Shown one piece after another: positions 1 through 8,366 of a stretch of 28,767 bases of DNA (within the stretch, counting starts at the first letter, position 1; the number at the start of each line of letters is the position of its first letter). A program made the translations under genes and the position numbers. Origin of the DNA: an uncultured Dorea sp. (GTDB taxonomy: Bacteria; Bacillota; Clostridia; Lachnospirales; Lachnospiraceae); contig URTM01000032.1 in NCBI GenBank assembly GCA_900550865.1, forward strand, positions 1 through 28,767. Direction: 5' to 3'. The notes beneath the pieces were generated by a model. That model saw only the letters and a list, made by a program, of their open reading frames with translations. It did no database searches and was not told the origin of the DNA.

Positions 1-73
1 GGATTATATAAAATGTTCATATGAAGCAGGTGAATTGTTGGATTAAAAAGTAGAACATGAAAGACAGACTACT

Positions 74-775
74 TTGGATTTCCACCATCAATTAAAAGGC
101 GCAATTTTAGATGCGGTTGATGATGGACTGATAGAAAGAGATCCGACTAGAAAGGCTATTATTAAAGGAAAGTCTCCAAGGGTGAAAAAGATTAAATACC
201 TGAATCAGTTTGAACTGCATACTTTAATTGCGCATTTGGATATTAAAGATGAGATAAATTGGGACTGGTTCATTTTGCTGGTTGCAAAGACTGGTATGCG
301 CTTTTCGGAAGCACTGGCAATCACTCCGGGAGATTTTGACTTCGCCAGACAGACGTTGTCCATCAGCAAAACATGGGATTATAAAGGGGATGGAGGATTC
401 TTACCTACGAAGAATAAATCATCTGTAAGGAAAATTCAGATTGACTGGCAGATTGTAGTAAAGTTTTCGGAATTAACAAAAGGATTACCGGACGATGAGC
501 CTATCTTTGTAGGTAAAGCTAAAATATATAATTCAACAGTGAATGATGTACTTACCAGACACTGTAAAGCGTGCGGAATATCAGAGATTTCCATTCATGG
601 ACTGAGACATACACATGCCTCACTGTTATTGTTTGCAGGAGTATCTATTGCCAGCGTGGCACGAAGATTAGGACATGCAAGTATGACAACCACGCAGAAA
701 ACATATTTACATATTATTCAGGAGTTGGAGAATAAGGATGTAGACTTGGTAATGCGGACATTATCTGGATTATAA
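74..775 (+). pseudogene. Tyrosine recombinase/integrase, C-terminal catalytic part, probably decayed
   Basis: This is the catalytic half of a phage/ICE-type tyrosine integrase, which cuts and rejoins DNA at attachment sites. The expected active-site residues are visible: Arg in TGMRFSEAL, the HxxR motif in HGLRHTHAS, a His in RRLGHASMTTTQ and the nucleophile Tyr in KTYLHI near the C-terminus. Relatives are usually about 370-400 residues, with an N-terminal arm-binding domain and a SAM-like core-binding domain. Here only the end of the core-binding domain (DPTRKAIIKG region) precedes the catalytic domain. The reading frame is open from base 47, but a TAA lies in frame at 44-46 and the other two frames also stop within the first 50 bases. 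The TTG at 74 has no Shine-Dalgarno site. I therefore read it as a truncated or frameshifted gene, though only 73 upstream bases are visible. The family is certain; the broken state is likely. Confidence 0.75.
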
Positions 776-808
776 ATTAAAATAAAAGTACTTACGCTGA
801 TGTTGGTG

Positions 809-849
809 AAAATCGGAAAGATATCAATTTTGATCTCTTTCCGATTTTT
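809..849 (+). terminator. Strong bidirectional intrinsic terminator
   Basis: Arms of 19 bases (809-827 and 830-848) pair with a single mismatch around a TT loop. A run of T follows on the plus strand and the 5' arm begins with AAAA, so the hairpin can end transcription from both sides. It lies between the convergent integrase remnant and the peptidoglycan-binding gene. Confidence 0.85.
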
Positions 850-855
850 AGGATC

Positions 856-875
856 CAATTTGGTCAGCCAAATTG
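856..875. repeat. Perfect inverted repeat next to the terminator
   Basis: CAATTTGG at 856-863 and CCAAATTG at 868-875 are perfectly complementary around a TCAG loop. It sits between the integrase-side terminator and the stop codon of the minus-strand gene. It could be an extra transcription stop for that gene or part of the attachment-site region of the element to the left. The sequence does not decide between these. Confidence 0.55.
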
Positions 876-897
876 CAATAACATATAAAGCTATTTC

Positions 898-2163
898 TTA
901 GTTCAACTCGGCAATCCGCGATACCCCCACATATATCTCCGATATCTTATACCACGTCGTATAATCCACTTCCCCCGTCTGCGGCAGCCCGAAGACCTTC
1001 TGGAACACCCGCACAGATTCAGCAGTTGCCGGTCCATAGATACCGTCAGCGGTTACTTTGGGAATAGCCGGATAAGCTCCGGCAATCACATTCAACTGTT
1101 CCTGCATCTGCAGGACTTTATTGCCGGAAGAACCAATCTCAAGTGTGTAACCCGGCCAGGAGGATGGAATGCCGGAGATGGCTTCGGCGGTGTTGATGTA
1201 CATGTCGTCACCGTAGTAGTAGCGGAGGATTTCGATCGGGGAGTAGCCCTGGTCGCCTAAAGCTTTAGAGCCCCATTGCGTCAACCAATTCGGACACTGT
1301 ACCTGCCGCCCGTCACAATACTGTGTCAGTATAGGCTGTTTCACATTCGGTCTGGAAAGATAATCCGCGAATAACTCATCCACGATCACAGAGATCGTAT
1401 CATAGATATTTCGTTCTGGAATCCACTTATGGTCAAATGCAGTCGAAGACGTAATCGTAAAATCATATCCTCGGTTCCGGTAAAATTCCGTATATACCCG
1501 GTTCAGAGTAAAAGACATAATCGCAAGCACATTTGCACGGATGGTATCTTCCGGCCAGGTTGCATAGATTTCACTGGAAGCCACATTCTTGATATAATCC
1601 TTATATTTTACATAATAGTTTTGGGCAGTAGAGTCGCGCGGACTTCCGTCATGGACTACGATATATTCCGGTACCACGACACGGCTTAAGACGATCTCGC
1701 CGGATTCGAAGGTCGGCTGGATCTCGTCTTCGGGAATCTTAGGCGGATAGGCAGCATATAATGTATGAGCCGGAATGACGTATACGGATTCGTCGTCTTC
1801 GGGATTGTCGACGGGCTTCATGCTGACGTTCTGGATTGCCGTGACATCGGCAAGAATCTCGGCACCGGCGATACTGACCGGCTCGAATCCTTCGGCGGTG
1901 ATCTGCATGGTATATTCCGAATATGGCTGAATCTCATTTTCCGGATTCAGGCTGTATTCCAGCGGCGGTGCTGCAAGATCGACCGTATCGGTCTGTCCGG
2001 AACTGTCCGTAGTAAGCTGTTCTATCTGAGCTTCCGGGACACCGGTATAGGAGATGGATATCCTGGCCCCTTGAATCGGATAGGCGGTGATGTCGGAGAC
2101 AAGATTGATCTGCAGACGGCCTTTGTCGGGAGTATCCTGAGTGGTTGGAGTCGTTCCGTTCAT
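898..2163 (-). CDS. SpoIID-like/peptidoglycan-binding domain protein
   Basis: A 421-residue protein probably acting on or binding peptidoglycan. Residues ~15-115 look like a beta-sandwich of the carboxypeptidase-regulatory type (GARISISYTG, DSSGQTDTVDL). Residues ~180-320 resemble the SpoIID/LytB fold: the segment VASSEIYATWPED carries Glu198 at the place of the SpoIID catalytic Glu, and LTQWGSKALGDQGYSPIEIL matches the conserved GMSQxGA...G region. Cys283 and Cys290 are close together. Residues ~343-405 form a PG_binding_1 domain (DGIYGPATAESVRVFQ). SpoIID is a lytic transglycosylase of sporulation and germination proteins; whether this one is catalytic is inference. No signal peptide or membrane helix is seen, which is odd for a wall protein. 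The ATG has an AGAGGT ribosome site about 10 bases upstream. It is transcribed divergently from the transglutaminase-like gene. Confidence 0.85.
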   Translation of the reverse strand: MNGTTPTTQDTPDKGRLQINLVSDITAYPIQGARISISYTGVPEAQIEQLTTDSSGQTDTVDLAAPPLEYSLNPENEIQPYSEYTMQITAEGFEPVSIAGAEILADVTAIQNVSMKPVDNPEDDESVYVIPAHTLYAAYPPKIPEDEIQPTFESGEIVLSRVVVPEYIVVHDGSPRDSTAQNYYVKYKDYIKNVASSEIYATWPEDTIRANVLAIMSFTLNRVYTEFYRNRGYDFTITSSTAFDHKWIPERNIYDTISVIVDELFADYLSRPNVKQPILTQYCDGRQVQCPNWLTQWGSKALGDQGYSPIEILRYYYGDDMYINTAEAISGIPSSWPGYTLEIGSSGNKVLQMQEQLNVIAGAYPAIPKVTADGIYGPATAESVRVFQKVFGLPQTGEVDYTTWYKISEIYVGVSRIAELN

Positions 2164-2363
2164 ATAATAGGACCTCTTTTAAGACTCTGTTACTGACAGA
2201 GTATGTAGAAGTAAGAAAAATGTGAAGGTATAGAAAATAAAAGGGATAGATTGACGTAAGAAGTATAGCACTTGCACACAGGAAAATTGTGACATAAATG
2301 TACAAGAACAAGCAGAATGTTGGAAGGTAAAAGAATTGCAGAAACAGGAGCGCAGAACAGAGC

Positions 2364-3623
2364 ATGAAGAGACGGCGTTTACGGATATATAGAAAAAGAA
2401 GAAAAAAGAAACCAATCATCCTGATTCTGATGTGTATATTTCTTCTTGGAATTGTGGCTGCAGAACGAACCGGATACATAGATTTGAAACAGTTCATTTC
2501 TAATAAACAGGAAGAGATCCCTTATCAGAAAATATCCGTAACGGCAGAAGAGCGCACAGAGAAATACTACTACCAGCAATTACCGGAAGAACAGAAGCAG
2601 GTCTATCAGGAGATCCTGGAAGGCGTTAGAAATCACACGGAGGAGATCTACGTACATGACTCGGATGCGGATGAAACGAATCAGATCTTCCAGAAGCTGA
2701 TGCAAGATCAGCCGGATATCTTCTGGTGTGACGGAACGGCAACAGCCACAACACACAAAGGCACAGAAAGCTATACCGTCCTGAAACCGAAATATTTTTA
2801 CACAGAAGAAGAAAGCCAGACGATGCAGACAGAGATTACGCAGGCGGCAGAGAAGTGGCTGGCAGATCTGGATGCTGATGCAGATGACTATCATAAAATT
2901 TTCTATGTATATGAAAAAATTGTAGATGAAGTAGACTATGATGAGAGTGCACCGGATAATCAGAATATTTACAGTGTATTTGTCAATCAGAAATCTGTTT
3001 GTGCCGGATACTCGAAGGCTACACAGTATCTGCTGGAAAAACTGGGCATTTTCTGTACTTATGTGACAGGAAAGACGACAGAGGGCGTAAGCCACGCATG
3101 GAATCTGGTGAAATGTAACGGTGATTATTATTACGTCGATACGACGTGGGGCGATCCGGTGTTCCAACAGGAAGAAGGAGAGGATACATCCCGGAATGCA
3201 GATCAGAATGCAGAGCAAGATACAGACACTTCCGGCAATAAGGCAAATATCAGCTATGATTACATGTGCTGTGATGACACGCAACTGTTCCAGACACACA
3301 TTCTGGATACAGGCACACAGATGCCGGAGTGCAGCAAGATGAATTGCAATTATTACGTGGTAAATGAAATGTATTACACGCAGTATGATGCAGAAAAGGC
3401 GCTGGAAGCAATGAATCAGACCATCTGGGCGAAGGAAAGTTCCACGACTTTTAAATTTCCGGACACGGCAGCTTATCAACAGGCGCATGATGACATTTTC
3501 CAGAAAGAACTTGCAAAAGCAGCGCAGAATCTGGCAGACTACTATGGGTTATCACAGGTGAAGTACCAGTACATCGATGATCCGAGATTACACAAGATTG
3601 TAATATTTTGGCAGTATTCATAA
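2364..3623 (+). CDS. Membrane-anchored transglutaminase-like protein
   Basis: A 419-residue protein with a very basic N-terminus (residues 2-16), one membrane segment (~17-33) and an extracellular remainder, so it is an anchored surface enzyme with N-in topology. The transglutaminase-like cysteine protease core spans roughly 170-270, with the expected triad: Cys213 in SVCAGYSKA, His244 in GVSHAWNLV and Asp259 in YYYVDTTWGDP. Such domains in clostridia are assigned to peptidase or cross-linking roles at the envelope; the substrate is unknown. An acidic insert (~268-295, rich in E, D, N, T) follows the Asp and looks like a flexible loop. An AGGAG lies 13 bases before the ATG, somewhat far. The divergent neighbour is also an envelope protein. 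No terminator is seen before the carA promoter. Confidence 0.85.
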   Translation: MKRRRLRIYRKRRKKKPIILILMCIFLLGIVAAERTGYIDLKQFISNKQEEIPYQKISVTAEERTEKYYYQQLPEEQKQVYQEILEGVRNHTEEIYVHDSDADETNQIFQKLMQDQPDIFWCDGTATATTHKGTESYTVLKPKYFYTEEESQTMQTEITQAAEKWLADLDADADDYHKIFYVYEKIVDEVDYDESAPDNQNIYSVFVNQKSVCAGYSKATQYLLEKLGIFCTYVTGKTTEGVSHAWNLVKCNGDYYYVDTTWGDPVFQQEEGEDTSRNADQNAEQDTDTSGNKANISYDYMCCDDTQLFQTHILDTGTQMPECSKMNCNYYVVNEMYYTQYDAEKALEAMNQTIWAKESSTTFKFPDTAAYQQAHDDIFQKELAKAAQNLADYYGLSQVKYQYIDDPRLHKIVIFWQYS

Positions 3624-3640
3624 AAAAACAAAAATATCCG

Positions 3641-3669
3641 TTGAAAATTCTCGGATTATGTAGTATAAT
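3641..3669 (+). promoter_or_regulatory. Strong sigma-A type promoter of carAB
   Basis: TTGAAA (3641-3646), a 17-base spacer and a perfect TATAAT (3664-3669). Transcription would start near 3676, giving a leader of about 205 bases before carA. Confidence 0.85.
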
Positions 3670-3715
3670 TTTTACAATTTGTGAAGACATAAATTGTCTG
3701 GTACCGATGGATCAA

Positions 3716-3754
3716 AACAAGGCAGTTTTGTGCTTGCACAAACTGTCTTTTGTT
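3716..3754 (+). terminator. Attenuator-like hairpin in the carA leader
   Basis: The arms 3716-3733 and 3736-3754 pair over most of their length, with a bulged T, around a TT loop. A T-rich stretch follows (3748-3765). It lies about 40 bases after the predicted transcription start and 127 before carA, the usual place of a transcription attenuator. An alternative pairing partner for its 3' arm exists at 3675-3683. No clear PyrR-binding consensus was recognised, so the controlling signal is unknown. Confidence 0.6.
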
Positions 3755-3881
3755 CTATATTTTTAAGAAAAAATTCCTTGTTACAACGAATTTTTTTTGC
3801 CCAAATATAGGAACATACCTGAGGAACGGCGGGATGGCTTCATAAAAAGAAAAAGAAACACAGAAGGGAAAAGGTGAATAT

Positions 3882-4952
3882 ATGAAAGCATTTCTTATAT
3901 TAGAAGACGGGACTGTCTTTACCGGAACCAGTATCGGTTCGACAAAAGACATGATTAGTGAGATAGTGTTTAATACTTCAATGACAGGTTATCTGGAGGT
4001 ATTAACCGACCCTTCTTATGCGGGACAGGCCGTAGTAATGACCTATCCATTGATTGGAAATTATGGCATCACACCGGATATGGAGTCAAGGAAGGCATGG
4101 CCGGATGGATATATCGTAAGAGAACTTTCCAGAATGCCAAGCAACTTCCGTTGTGAAGGAACAATTCAGGATTTCCTGAAAGAACAGGATATTCCGGGAA
4201 TTGCAGGAATTGATACACGTGCCCTTACAAAGATTCTTCGTGAAAAGGGAACCATGAATGGAATGATCACCACCAATGAGAATTATAATTTGGATGAGAT
4301 CCTTCCGAAATTAAAAGCTTATACAGTTGGTGATGTGGTATCAAAAGTAACATGTGATGAAAAATATGTCTTAGAAGGCAATGGACCAAAGGTAGCTCTT
4401 ATGGACTTTGGTGCGAAAAAGAACATTGCTAAGTCTTTAAATGAACGCGGCTGTGAAGTAACAGTCTATCCGGCAGGTACAAAGGCAGAAGAAATTATTG
4501 CTTCTGAACCGGACGGTATTATGTTGTCTAATGGACCTGGAGATCCGGAGACATGCGTATCTATTATCGAAGAGATCAAGAAATTATACAATACTGATAT
4601 TCCTATTTTTGCAATTTGTCTTGGACATCAGCTTATGGCACTTGCAAATGGTGCAAAGACTTATAAGTTGAAATATGGACACCGCGGCGGTAACCATCCG
4701 GTGAAGGATCTGACCAACAACAGAGTTTACATTTCTTCACAGAATCATGGGTATGCAGTTGACGGTACGTCAATTGACCCGAAGGTAGCAAAAGAAGCGT
4801 TTATCAATGTGAATGACGGAACCAACGAAGGTCTTGCATATGAAGGAAAGAACATTTTTACAGTTCAGTTCCATCCGGAAGCTTGTCCGGGACCACTGGA
4901 TTCCGGATACCTGTTTGACAGATTTATGGATATGATGAAAGGAGCAAAATAA
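3882..4952 (+). CDS. carA: Carbamoyl phosphate synthase small (glutaminase) subunit
   Basis: Class I glutamine amidotransferase subunit of carbamoyl phosphate synthase. It hydrolyses glutamine and channels ammonia to CarB for pyrimidine and arginine synthesis in the cytoplasm. The 356-residue length is normal. The N-terminal CPSase small-chain domain (~1-150) contains NTSMTGYLEVLTDPSYAGQ. The amidotransferase domain (~168-355) has the nucleophile Cys246 in FAICLGHQ and His331/Glu333 in QFHPEACPGPLDS, so all catalytic residues are present. The ATG has AAGGTG five bases upstream. Its TAA overlaps the carB start by one base (TAATG), so the two are translationally coupled. Expression probably depends on the attenuator-like leader in front. 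Confidence 0.98.
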   Translation: MKAFLILEDGTVFTGTSIGSTKDMISEIVFNTSMTGYLEVLTDPSYAGQAVVMTYPLIGNYGITPDMESRKAWPDGYIVRELSRMPSNFRCEGTIQDFLKEQDIPGIAGIDTRALTKILREKGTMNGMITTNENYNLDEILPKLKAYTVGDVVSKVTCDEKYVLEGNGPKVALMDFGAKKNIAKSLNERGCEVTVYPAGTKAEEIIASEPDGIMLSNGPGDPETCVSIIEEIKKLYNTDIPIFAICLGHQLMALANGAKTYKLKYGHRGGNHPVKDLTNNRVYISSQNHGYAVDGTSIDPKVAKEAFINVNDGTNEGLAYEGKNIFTVQFHPEACPGPLDSGYLFDRFMDMMKGAK

Positions 4953-7900
4953 TGCCTAGAATTAAAGATATTAAGAAAGTATTAGTAATTGGCTCTGGTC
5001 CTATTATCATTGGACAGGCAGCGGAGTTTGACTACGCAGGTACACAGGCCTGCCGTTCGTTAAAAGAAGAAGGTCTGGAAGTAGTTCTGCTGAACTCTAA
5101 CCCGGCTACAATCATGACAGATAAAGATATCGCAGACCGCGTATACATTGAACCTCTGACAGTTGAAGTAGTAGAACAGCTGATCTTAAAAGAAAAACCA
5201 GACAGTGTTCTTCCGACACTTGGCGGACAGGCAGCACTGAACCTGGCTATGGAACTTGAAGAGAATGGATTCCTCAAGAGAAATAATGTACGTCTGATCG
5301 GTACAACTTCTGAGACAATCAAAAAAGCGGAAGACCGTCTGGAATTCAAGATGACGATGGAGAAGATCGGTGAGCCTTGTGCAGCTTCTAAAGTCGTAAA
5401 GGATGTGCAGACAGGTATTGAATTTGCAGAAAGTATCGGATATCCGGTTGTACTTCGTCCGGCTTATACACTTGGCGGAAGCGGTGGAGGAATCGCTGAC
5501 AACAGAACAGAACTCGTAGAGATCCTGGAAAACGGACTTCGTCTTTCCCGTGTCGGAGAAGTTCTGGTAGAGCGTTGTATCGCAGGATGGAAAGAAATCG
5601 AGTACGAAGTAATGCGGGATGGCAATGGTAACTGCATTACTGTATGTAACATGGAAAACCTCGATCCGGTTGGAGTTCATACAGGAGATAGTATCGTAGT
5701 TGCACCTTCACAGACACTCAGTGATAAAGAATATCAGATGCTCCGTACATCTGCGCTTAATATCATCAGTGAGTTAAATATCACCGGTGGATGTAATGTA
5801 CAGTATGCATTGAATCCGGATTCATTTGAATACTGTGTTATCGAAGTAAATCCTCGTGTAAGCCGTTCTTCGGCACTTGCATCTAAGGCAACAGGATACC
5901 CGATCGCCAAGGTTGCGGCAAAGATTGCGCTTGGATATACATTGGACGAGATTAAGAATGCAGTAACAAAGAAGACATATGCAAGTTTTGAGCCTATGCT
6001 TGACTACTGTGTTGTTAAGATTCCAAGACTTCCGTTTGATAAATTCATCAGTGCAAAACGAACACTGACAACTCAGATGAAGGCGACAGGAGAAGTTATG
6101 AGTATCTGTGATAACTTCGAAGGCGCACTTATGAAAGCAATCCGTTCTCTGGAACAGCATGTAGACAGCCTTATGTCTTATGACTTCTCACATTTAAAAG
6201 GAGAAGAACTGTTAGAAGAACTGAAAGTCGTAGATGACCGCCGTATCTGGAAGATTGCAGAAGCGATCCGTCAGGGAATCAGCTACGAAGATATCCACAG
6301 AATTACTAAGATTGACAACTGGTTCATCGACAAGATTGCAATTCTTGTAGAGATGGAGCAGAAACTAAAGACAGAAGAATTAACAGCAGAGACATTAAAA
6401 GAAGCAAAACGTCTGGAATTCCCGGATAATGTGATCGCAGAATTGACAGGCAAGACAGAGCGTGAGATCCACGACCTTCGTCATGACAATGGCATCACAG
6501 CTTCTTATAAGATGGTTGATACCTGTGCGGCAGAGTTTGCGGCAGAGACACCATATTATTACTCTGTATTCGGAAGTGAGAACGAAGTGATCGAAACTTC
6601 CGGAAAGAAGAAAGTATTAGTACTTGGTTCCGGACCGATCCGTATCGGACAGGGTATCGAGTTTGACTTCTGTTCTGTGCATTGTACATGGGCATTTGAC
6701 AAAGAGGGATACGAGACTATTATTGTAAACAATAACCCTGAGACAGTAAGTACAGACTTCGATATCGCAGACAAGCTGTATTTCGAGCCTTTGACACCGG
6801 AAGATGTAGAAAGCATCGTAGATCTGGAAAAACCGGACGGAGCAGTGGTACAGTTCGGTGGACAGACAGCAATCAAGCTGACAGAATCTCTTATGAAGAT
6901 GGGCGTTCCGATCCTTGGAACATCTGCAGAAAATGTAGACGCAGCCGAAGACCGTGAGCTGTTCGATGAGATCCTTGAGCAGTGCGAGATCCCAAGACCG
7001 ACAGGTGGAACTGTATTTACAGCAGAAGAAGCAAAGAAAGTTGCAAACAGACTGGGATATCCGGTACTGGTAAGACCTTCTTACGTACTTGGCGGACAGG
7101 GAATGCAGATTGCGATCAACGATCATGATATTGATGAATTCATCGGAATCATCAACCGTATCGCACAGGATCACCCAATCCTGGTTGATAAGTATTTACA
7201 GGGTAAAGAGATCGAGGTCGATGCCGTATGTGACGGAGAAGATATCCTGATCCCAGGTATCATGGAGCATATTGAACGTGCCGGAATCCATTCCGGAGAC
7301 AGTATCTCCGTATATCCTGCACAGAGCATCTCTCAGAAGACAAAAGAGACCATTGCCGAATATACGAGAAGACTTGCAAAATCATTACACGTAATCGGAC
7401 TGATCAATATCCAGTTCATCGTATGCGGTGAGGATGTATATGTAATCGAGGTTAACCCTCGTTCCAGCCGTACTGTTCCATACATCAGTAAGGTAACAGG
7501 TATTCCGATCGTACCACTTGCAACAAAAGTGATCATCGGACACAAGATCAAAGAACTTGGTTATACACCTGGATTACAGCCGGAAGCAGATTACTTTGCA
7601 ATTAAGATGCCGGTATTCTCATTTGAGAAGATCCGCGGTGCTGATATCAGCCTTGGACCTGAGATGAAGTCTACCGGAGAGTGTCTGGGAATTGCCAAGA
7701 CATTTGATGAAGCTCTTTATAAAGCATTCATCGGTGCCGGAATCAAGCTTCCAAAACACAAGAACATGATCATGACAGTCCGTGATGAAGATAAGGAAGA
7801 AGCAGTAGAGATCGGACGCAGATTCGAGAAGATCGGTTACAAGATCTTTGCTACAGAAGGAACTGCAAAAGTCCTGACAGATGCCGGCGTAAAAGCGATG

Positions 7901-8152
7901 ACAGTCAATAAGATCGAGCAGGAATCTCCGAACCTTATGGATCTGATCCTCGGACATAAGATCGATCTGGTTATCGATACACCTCCGCAGGGAGCTGATC
8001 ACTCAAGAGATGGATTCGTGATCCGTAGAAATGCGATCGAGACAGGTGTCAATGTACTGACAGCAATTGATACAGCAAAAGCTCTGATCACCAGTCTTGA
8101 GAATACAGATATCCAGAAACTGACACTGATCGATATTGCCAAGGTCAAATAG
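4952..8152 (+). CDS. carB: Carbamoyl phosphate synthase large subunit
   Basis: Makes carbamoyl phosphate from bicarbonate, two ATP and ammonia delivered by CarA. The 1066 residues show the duplicated ATP-grasp architecture. The N half (carboxyphosphate site) starts with GSGPIIIGQAAEFDYAGTQ, and the C half (carbamate site) from about residue 555 with GSGPIRIGQGIEFDF. Between them lies the oligomerisation domain (~400-550). The C-terminal ~130 residues are the MGS-like allosteric domain (GYKIFATEGTAKVL, DLVIDTP), where UMP, IMP or ornithine act in characterised enzymes. No frameshift or missing motif was seen. It follows carA with a one-base overlap and ends before a clear intrinsic terminator. 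Presence of a single carAB pair here does not tell whether it serves pyrimidines, arginine or both. Confidence 0.98.
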   Translation: MPRIKDIKKVLVIGSGPIIIGQAAEFDYAGTQACRSLKEEGLEVVLLNSNPATIMTDKDIADRVYIEPLTVEVVEQLILKEKPDSVLPTLGGQAALNLAMELEENGFLKRNNVRLIGTTSETIKKAEDRLEFKMTMEKIGEPCAASKVVKDVQTGIEFAESIGYPVVLRPAYTLGGSGGGIADNRTELVEILENGLRLSRVGEVLVERCIAGWKEIEYEVMRDGNGNCITVCNMENLDPVGVHTGDSIVVAPSQTLSDKEYQMLRTSALNIISELNITGGCNVQYALNPDSFEYCVIEVNPRVSRSSALASKATGYPIAKVAAKIALGYTLDEIKNAVTKKTYASFEPMLDYCVVKIPRLPFDKFISAKRTLTTQMKATGEVMSICDNFEGALMKAIRSLEQHVDSLMSYDFSHLKGEELLEELKVVDDRRIWKIAEAIRQGISYEDIHRITKIDNWFIDKIAILVEMEQKLKTEELTAETLKEAKRLEFPDNVIAELTGKTEREIHDLRHDNGITASYKMVDTCAAEFAAETPYYYSVFGSENEVIETSGKKKVLVLGSGPIRIGQGIEFDFCSVHCTWAFDKEGYETIIVNNNPETVSTDFDIADKLYFEPLTPEDVESIVDLEKPDGAVVQFGGQTAIKLTESLMKMGVPILGTSAENVDAAEDRELFDEILEQCEIPRPTGGTVFTAEEAKKVANRLGYPVLVRPSYVLGGQGMQIAINDHDIDEFIGIINRIAQDHPILVDKYLQGKEIEVDAVCDGEDILIPGIMEHIERAGIHSGDSISVYPAQSISQKTKETIAEYTRRLAKSLHVIGLINIQFIVCGEDVYVIEVNPRSSRTVPYISKVTGIPIVPLATKVIIGHKIKELGYTPGLQPEADYFAIKMPVFSFEKIRGADISLGPEMKSTGECLGIAKTFDEALYKAFIGAGIKLPKHKNMIMTVRDEDKEEAVEIGRRFEKIGYKIFATEGTAKVLTDAGVKAMTVNKIEQESPNLMDLILGHKIDLVIDTPPQGADHSRDGFVIRRNAIETGVNVLTAIDTAKALITSLENTDIQKLTLIDIAKVK

Positions 8153-8239
8153 AGTTTGGACAATCGGATTTTGTGTAAATTAATTTTGTGCAACAGAATT
8201 TGAAAAATTGATATTTGTAATGTTTGTAAAAACATAAAT

Positions 8240-8285
8240 AAAAAGTGGCATACAGCATGATTACTTGCGGTATGCTGCTTTTTTT
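8240..8285 (+). terminator. Intrinsic terminator of carAB
   Basis: AAAAAGTGGCATAC (8240-8253) pairs with GTATGCTGCTTTTT (8270-8283) over 14 bases, including two G-U pairs, and the 3' arm runs into a T tract. Confidence 0.85.
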
Positions 8286-8312
8286 GTTGCCAGACGTTAA
8301 AATATGTGATCA

Positions 8313-8341
8313 TTTACATCAGGTAATACGTTCTATATACA
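8313..8341 (+). promoter_or_regulatory. Candidate promoter of the sigma factor/ABC operon
   Basis: TTTACA (8313-8318), a 17-base spacer and TATACA (8336-8341), 25 bases before the TTG start codon. It fits the housekeeping sigma. If the ECF factor controls itself, a second unseen promoter of another type could overlap. Confidence 0.5.
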
Positions 8342-8353
8342 GGGGACGCCCTC

Positions 8354-8360
8354 AGGAGGA
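8354..8360 (+). promoter_or_regulatory. Ribosome binding site fixing a TTG start
   Basis: AGGAGGA ends six bases before the TTG at 8367, which makes TTG the start of the sigma factor. Confidence 0.8.
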
Positions 8361-8366
8361 AGAATT

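Noticed and set aside
1429..2196. Open frames on the plus strand opposite the SpoIID-like gene
   Set aside because: They lie fully within a well-supported gene on the other strand, lack ribosome sites and show no protein-like pattern.
2580..3488. A 302-codon open frame on the minus strand
   Set aside because: It is the mirror of the transglutaminase-like gene; the text is Cys/Ile/Arg-rich shadow sequence without motifs.
6617..7174. A 185-codon open frame inside carB on the minus strand
   Set aside because: carB is intact with all motifs; this is an antisense shadow.
8210..8240. A second WalR-like repeat (TGTAAT, TGTAAA) after carB
   Set aside because: The spacing is three bases instead of five, and it lies between a gene end and its terminator, not at a promoter.
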